From Thioalkalivibrio sp. ALJ7 (GTDB lineage: Bacteria > Pseudomonadota > Gammaproteobacteria > Ectothiorhodospirales > Ectothiorhodospiraceae): a stretch of DNA of 64,000 bases. Numbering within the stretch: the first letter of the stretch is position 1; each line of letters opens with the position of its first letter. The stretch spans positions 186,001 through 250,000 of the forward strand of contig NZ_AQXQ01000011.1 in assembly GCF_000376865.1 (NCBI RefSeq), in the 5' to 3' direction. A program made the position numbers and the translations under genes. The notes beneath the pieces are model-generated. The model worked only from the letters and a program-made list of their open reading frames with translations. It had not been told where the DNA came from and did not search any database. Shown here piece by piece: positions 59,626-64,000 of the stretch.

Positions 59626-60060
59626 CTATTGCGGTTCCTTTACGGATACCACATCCACCTCGAAGGTGAAGTTCTGACCCGCCAGCGGGTGGTTGAAATC
59701 GACGGTGACGGTGTCGTCTTCAACCGCCTCGATACGCCCTGGAACGGCGTCGCCGGAGGGGCTGTTGAATTCGTAGATATAGTCCACTTCCAGCGGCAGA
59801 TCGTCCGGAAACTGCGAGCGGGGCATCTGTTGCACTGCCGCCTTATCCCGAAACGGGAACATGATGCCGGCCTCGATCGCAAATTCCCGGTGGTCGCCGG
59901 GCTCCAGGCCGACCAACAGGTCCTCCAGGCCGGGCAGGATCTCGCCGGATCCGATTTCCAGGGTAATGGGTTCGTCGCCGGTCCCGTCCACTAGATAGCC
60001 GTTCTCCAGGATCAGGCGATAGTGCATCTCGATGCGCGCGCCTTTGGTCGCGGTGGTCAT
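59626..60060 (-). CDS. FKBP-type peptidyl-prolyl isomerase (SlpA/FkpB-like)
   Basis: 144 aa from ATG 60060. [20 protein letters not shown] and [20 protein letters not shown] are FKBP motifs. The insert-in-flap region ([20 protein letters not shown]) and the closing [14 protein letters not shown] mark the SlyD/SlpA branch. Cytoplasmic folding helper. Its place between lspA and ispH is the standard gammaproteobacterial order. The stretch open upstream overlaps lspA and is not coding. Confidence 0.94.
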   Translation of the reverse strand: MTTATKGARIEMHYRLILENGYLVDGTGDEPITLEIGSGEILPGLEDLLVGLEPGDHREFAIEAGIMFPFRDKAAVQQMPRSQFPDDLPLEVDYIYEFNSPSGDAVPGRIEAVEDDTVTVDFNHPLAGQNFTFEVDVVSVKEPQ

Positions 60061-60062
60061 GC

Positions 60063-60569
60063 TTACTCCCGATGCGTTGGCGGATGGCTGTGGTCGCCTT
60101 CGATGAAGGTCGCCACGATCAGCGTGATGGCCCCCATGACGATCGCCATGTCGGCCACATTGAAGGCCGGCCAGTGATAGCCCGCCCAGTGAAAGTCCAG
60201 AAAATCCACCACTGCACCGTAGCGCAGGCGGTCGATCAGGTTGCCGATGGCCCCGCCCAGCACCAGGCCAAGGGCGGTCACCGACCACCAGGCCTGGCGC
60301 GGCAGGCGTGCCAGCCAGCCGATAATCAGCAGGCCGATGACCAAGGCGATGCCGCTCAACAACCAGCGGCCCCAGTCCCCAGCCCCGGCGAGAAAGCTGA
60401 AGGCCGCACCGGGGTTGTATACCAGCGAAAGGTTGAAGAAGCTCGTGATCTCCACTGGCGCGAACAGCGTCAGCGCGTGCTCGGCCCAGACCTTGGTGGC
60501 CTGGTCGGCGGCTACGATGGCCGCTGCGATCACCAGGCCCGGGCCCAAGCCGGAACCCTGCAGGCGCAT
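60063..60569 (-). CDS. lspA: Lipoprotein signal peptidase II
   Basis: 168 aa from ATG 60569, which shares one base with the ileS stop. Four membrane segments. Catalytic aspartates in GNLIDRLRYGAVVDF and AFNVADMAIVMGA. Cleaves prolipoproteins at the lipid-modified cysteine in the inner membrane. Confidence 0.96.
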   Translation of the reverse strand: MRLQGSGLGPGLVIAAAIVAADQATKVWAEHALTLFAPVEITSFFNLSLVYNPGAAFSFLAGAGDWGRWLLSGIALVIGLLIIGWLARLPRQAWWSVTALGLVLGGAIGNLIDRLRYGAVVDFLDFHWAGYHWPAFNVADMAIVMGAITLIVATFIEGDHSHPPTHRE

Positions 60570-63415
60570 CAGGCGAAACGCCGGGTTTCGCCCGGGCCTT
60601 CCACGTTGCTGACGCAACGCCCGCACAGTTCCGGATGCTGCGCGTGTTCACCCACGTCCGGGCGGCGGTGCCAGCAGCGCACGCATTTGGCCTGCTCGCT
60701 CTTGTGCACCACGATGCTGAGCGCCGTGCCGTCGTTCAGCTCGGCGCTGTGTGCGCCTTCCGGGGCGGCGCCGTTGGCCAGGCGAGCCTCGGAGGTGATC
60801 AACACGAAGCGCAGCTCGTCGCCCAGGCGTTCCAGCAACGCACGCGCTGTGGAATCGGCCGGCAGATGCAGGTCGATCTCGGCATTCAGCGAGGCGCCGA
60901 TACCCTGCTCGTTGCGCGCCAGTTCCAGGGCGCGGGCGACATGCGTGCGCACCTCCAGAATGCGGTCCCAGTCGCCATCGGAGAACGCGGCGTCCTCGGG
61001 CAGTGGCGCCAGCCCCTCGTACCAGGTGGAGAACAGCACGCTGTTGGGGCGTTCGCCGGGCAGGAGTTCCCATATCTCCTCGGCGGTGAACGTCAGAATC
61101 GGGGCGACCCAGCGGGTCAGGGCCTCGGCCACGTGGTACAGCGCGGTCTGGGCCGAGCGCCGCGCATGCGAGTCCGCCTGGGTGGTGTACTGGCGATCCT
61201 TGATCACGTCCAGGTAGAAGCTGCCCAGTTCCACCGAGCAGAAGTTGTGCACGCGCTGGTAGATCTGGTGGAACTGGTAGTCGTCGTAGGCGCGGGTCAC
61301 TTGTTCCTGCACCTGCAGGGCGCGGGCGACGATCCAGCGATCCAGCGGCAGCAGCTCGTCCAGGGGCAGGGCGTGCTCGGCCGGCTCGAAGCCGTTCAGG
61401 TTGCCCAGCAGGAAGCGGGTGGTGTTGCGGATGCGGCGGTAGGCGTCGGCGGTGCGGTCGAGGATGTCCTTGGAGATCGCCATCTCGCCGGAGAAGTCGG
61501 TCGCCGCGACCCACAGGCGCAGGATATCTGCCCCCAGCGTGGAGACGACCTCCTGCGGCGCGACCACGTTGCCGCGCGACTTGGACATCTTCTCGCCCTT
61601 CTCGTCCACGGTGAAGCCGTGGGTCAGCACCGCCTTGTAGGGCGCCTCGCCGCGCATGGCGACGCTGGTCAGCAGGCTGGACTGGAACCATCCGCGGTGC
61701 TGATCCGATCCCTCCAGGAACAGATCCACTGGCAGATCGCCCAGCTCCGGACGCTTCTGGACAACAGTGGAGTGCAATGCCCCCGAGTCGAACCACACAT
61801 CGAGGGTGTCGTTCAGCTTGATGTAGTCATCCGCCTTGTCGCCCAGCAGTTCTTTCGGATCCAGCTGGAACCAGGCCTCGATGCCGTTCTGCTCAATCCG
61901 TTGCGCCACCGCCTCCACCAACTCGGAGGTGTGCGGGTGCAGGCGGTTCGTCTCCTTGTGCACAAAGAATGGGATCGGCACGCCCCAGTTGCGCTGGCGC
62001 GAGATGCACCAGTCCGGCCGGTTGACCACCATGCCGTGGATGCGGGCCTGGCCCCAGCTCGGCATCCACCGGGTGTCGGCGATCGCCTTCAGCGCGTCCG
62101 CACGCAACTCGGCGCGCTCCATGCTGATGAACCACTGCGGGGTTGCGCGGAAGATGATCGGGGTCTTGTGGCGCCAGCAGTGCGGGTAGCTGTGCTCGAA
62201 CTTCACCGCCACGATCAGCGCGCCGCGGTCCTTCAGCACGTCGATCACATGGCCGTTGGCCTGATGTACGTTCTCGCCGGCGAAATGAGGGGTGTCCGGC
62301 AGGAAGCGGCCGTCCGGGCCCACCGGGTTCTCCACCGGCAGGCTGTACTGCAGCCCCACCGCGTAGTCCTCCTGGCCGTGGCCGGGGGCGGTGTGGACGG
62401 CCCCGGTACCGGTCTCGGTGGTCACGTGATCACCCAGGATCAGCGGGACCTGACGTTCCAGGAAAGGATGCTGCAGCATCAGGCCTTCCAGCGCCTGGCC
62501 CTTGGCGCGGGCCACGATCTGGCCTTCGCCCAGCGAGTATCGCTTGAGACAGTCCTCGACCAGAGCCTCAGCAAGCAAGATGCGCTCGTGCTCCAGCTCC
62601 ACCAGGGCGTAATCCAGTTCCGGGTGCAGGGCCACCGCCTGGTTGGCGGGCAATGTCCATGGGGTGGTGGTCCAGGTCACGACGCTGATGGGGCCGCGCG
62701 AGCCATCGATGCCGTCGAAGCGACGCAGGAAGTCGATGTCGTCGACCACGCGAAAGCGTACGTCGATTGCCTGCGAAAACTTGTCCTCGTACTCGACCTC
62801 GGCCTCGGCCAGCGCCGAGCCGCAGTCCACGCACCAGTGCACCGGCTTCTCGCCCATCTGCACGTGGCCGCGCTTAAAAATGGTGCCCAGCGCGCGGACG
62901 GTGTCTGCCTCTACCTGGTAGTCCATGGTCAGGTAGGGATTGTCCCAGTCCCCCAGCACACCGAGGCGCTGGAAGTCCGCGCTCTGGCCATTCACCTGTT
63001 CCTGGGCATACTCGCGGCAGGCCTTGCGGAAGGTTGCGGCATCCACGTCGCGGCCGGCCTTGCCCAGCTTCTGCTCCACCTTCAGTTCGATCGGCAGGCC
63101 GTGGCAGTCCCAGCCCGGTACGTAGGGCGCGTCAAAGCCGGACAGGGTCCGGCTCTTCACGATCACGTCCTTGAGGATCTTGTTGACCGCATGGCCGACG
63201 TGGATCGAGCCGTTAGCGTAGGGCGGACCGTCCGCCAGCACGAAGCGCGGCCGCCCGGCGCAGTATTCGCGCAGGCGCTGGTAGCGATCCTCCGCTTTCC
63301 AGGCCTCCAGCCACTCGGGCTCCCGCGTCGCCAGGCCGGCGCGCATCGGGAACGCCGTCTCGGGCAGGTTGAGGGTGTCCTTGTAGGGATTCGGCGGTGC
63401 CGGTTTGCGTGCCAT
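60569..63415 (-). CDS. ileS: Isoleucyl-tRNA synthetase
   Basis: 948 aa, typical length. Class I signatures: [15 protein letters not shown] (HIGH-type) and [10 protein letters not shown] (KMSKS). The editing-domain stretch [15 protein letters not shown] and the C-terminal zinc site [12 protein letters not shown]...LCGRC are present. Charges tRNA-Ile. The whole opposite strand is also open (60635-63586), a GC-bias artefact. Confidence 0.98.
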   Translation of the reverse strand: MARKPAPPNPYKDTLNLPETAFPMRAGLATREPEWLEAWKAEDRYQRLREYCAGRPRFVLADGPPYANGSIHVGHAVNKILKDVIVKSRTLSGFDAPYVPGWDCHGLPIELKVEQKLGKAGRDVDAATFRKACREYAQEQVNGQSADFQRLGVLGDWDNPYLTMDYQVEADTVRALGTIFKRGHVQMGEKPVHWCVDCGSALAEAEVEYEDKFSQAIDVRFRVVDDIDFLRRFDGIDGSRGPISVVTWTTTPWTLPANQAVALHPELDYALVELEHERILLAEALVEDCLKRYSLGEGQIVARAKGQALEGLMLQHPFLERQVPLILGDHVTTETGTGAVHTAPGHGQEDYAVGLQYSLPVENPVGPDGRFLPDTPHFAGENVHQANGHVIDVLKDRGALIVAVKFEHSYPHCWRHKTPIIFRATPQWFISMERAELRADALKAIADTRWMPSWGQARIHGMVVNRPDWCISRQRNWGVPIPFFVHKETNRLHPHTSELVEAVAQRIEQNGIEAWFQLDPKELLGDKADDYIKLNDTLDVWFDSGALHSTVVQKRPELGDLPVDLFLEGSDQHRGWFQSSLLTSVAMRGEAPYKAVLTHGFTVDEKGEKMSKSRGNVVAPQEVVSTLGADILRLWVAATDFSGEMAISKDILDRTADAYRRIRNTTRFLLGNLNGFEPAEHALPLDELLPLDRWIVARALQVQEQVTRAYDDYQFHQIYQRVHNFCSVELGSFYLDVIKDRQYTTQADSHARRSAQTALYHVAEALTRWVAPILTFTAEEIWELLPGERPNSVLFSTWYEGLAPLPEDAAFSDGDWDRILEVRTHVARALELARNEQGIGASLNAEIDLHLPADSTARALLERLGDELRFVLITSEARLANGAAPEGAHSAELNDGTALSIVVHKSEQAKCVRCWHRRPDVGEHAQHPELCGRCVSNVEGPGETRRFA

Positions 63416-63448
63416 GAGCGAGTTCCGGATCGACCCTGTGGGCCGGTT

Positions 63449-64000
63449 TCAGCTGAATTGCGAGAGTTGGGTTCGGGCGGTTTCGACGTCGCGCGCGATC
63501 TGTTCACGCAGCGCCTCCAGACCCTCAAAACGTTGTTCGCCACGCACCTGCGCGACGGGTTCGAAGCAGACGGCCTCGCCATATAGGCCGGGTTGGCCCT
63601 GGAGTACGTGGGCCTCCAGGCGCTGTTCGGTACCGGCCACGGTCGGCCGCCAGCCGATGTTCGCGACGGCGGGCAAGGCCTCGCCGGAGGCCCGCCGCAG
63701 CCAGCCGGAATATACCCCGCGCAGCGCCAGCGGCCATGGCCCCATACGCAGATTTGCGGTGGGAAAGCCGATCGTCCGCCCGCGTTTGTCGCCATGCGCG
63801 ACCCGGCCATGCAGGCGGTAGGGTCGCCCCAGCAGCTCCGCCACCTGGGCAAAATCTCCCGCGACGGCGGCGGCGCGGACGCGTGTGCTACTGATGCGGC
63901 CCTCGGCGTCGCGCACGGTCGGTGTGGATTCCACCGTGAACCCGTGCTGTGCACCGCCTGCCTGCAGGGTCGACTGATCGCCCTCGCGCCCCCGTCCGAA
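63449..64000 (-). CDS. ribF: Riboflavin kinase/FAD synthetase, 5' partial
   Basis: The frame runs to the window edge, so the N-terminal part is missing; about 183 residues remain. FGRGREGDQSTLQ at the edge and ISSTRVRAAAVAGDF close the FMN adenylyltransferase domain. GRVAHGDKRGRTIGFPTANL and GVYSGWL start the riboflavin-kinase domain, with the C-terminal LREQIARDVETARTQL. Makes FMN and FAD. First gene of the conserved block with ileS, 33 bp apart. Confidence 0.94.
   Translation of the reverse strand, partial: FGRGREGDQSTLQAGGAQHGFTVESTPTVRDAEGRISSTRVRAAAVAGDFAQVAELLGRPYRLHGRVAHGDKRGRTIGFPTANLRMGPWPLALRGVYSGWLRRASGEALPAVANIGWRPTVAGTEQRLEAHVLQGQPGLYGEAVCFEPVAQVRGEQRFEGLEALREQIARDVETARTQLSQFS

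Noticed and set aside
60635-63586. A 983-codon open frame on the plus strand opposite ileS
   Set aside because: It mirrors ileS codon for codon; its composition is low-complexity and without motifs. High GC in third positions leaves the opposite frame open.

Overview
The window is GC-rich, dense bacterial DNA with short gaps, ATGA overlaps and long operons. The right end carries ribF-ileS-lspA-FKBP-ispH in the order usual for Gammaproteobacteria. The rest is a large exosortase A (XrtA/PEP-CTERM) exopolysaccharide and protein-sorting region. A gammaproteobacterium is well supported. A Thioalkalivibrio/Ectothiorhodospiraceae-type organism is only a guess. No rRNA, tRNA, CRISPR array or intact insertion sequence was found.

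Layout. (1) 1-17316 is the core XrtA operon on the + strand: chain-length protein (cut by the window edge), tyrosine autokinase, outer-membrane barrel, ExeA-like ATPase, polysaccharide deacetylase, FemAB-like protein, two XrtA glycosyltransferases around exosortase A, asparagine-synthase-type amidotransferase, PaaK-like ligase and two GT4 transferases. A GxxExxY gene inside a nested inverted repeat interrupts it at 6994-7598. (2) 17459-23398 holds a PEP-CTERM protein, an alpha-helical-toroid-like protein, a right-handed beta-helix protein and a GT2 enzyme. (3) 23778-34462 is an unusual module: acyl carrier protein, an ATP-grasp/low-molecular-weight-phosphatase fusion, an asparagine-synthetase-like protein without the glutaminase cysteine, a flippase, two QueC-like PP-loop enzymes around a CapA-like gene, a second ATP-grasp protein and a glycosyltransferase. 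This is the best candidate for an undescribed tailoring system. (4) 34467-39992 has a GT2, the XrtA-type O-antigen ligase, a deacetylase, a sulfotransferase-like protein and a THxN-type PEP-CTERM protein. (5) 40078-49341 has a GT39-type transferase, two acyltransferases, a triple-VanZ/O-antigen-ligase fusion, a GAF protein and a methyltransferase. (6) 49736-56157 has the XrtA-associated PLP decarboxylase and acyl-CoA ligase, diverging from an HPr-rel-A cassette (candidate substrate, PqqD-like, HprK-like kinase, nucleotidyltransferase). (7) 56508-64000 has a serine protease, purU and the housekeeping block.

How it fits together. The glycosyltransferases, flippase, ligases, kinase/phosphatase and chain-length protein probably build and export a surface polysaccharide. 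XrtA processes the two PEP-CTERM proteins. Both PEP-CTERM genes and the HPr-rel-A cassette have upstream sites resembling sigma-54 (-24/-12) promoters, which suggests one regulon.

Repeats. Two families stand out. One is a nested inverted repeat (six units, mostly between convergent genes), with a GxxExxY gene in one unit. The other is a roughly 280-300 bp MITE-like element in two copies, one of which supplies the start codon and first residues of a signal peptide. All family names come from motif and context recognition; no database search was run.
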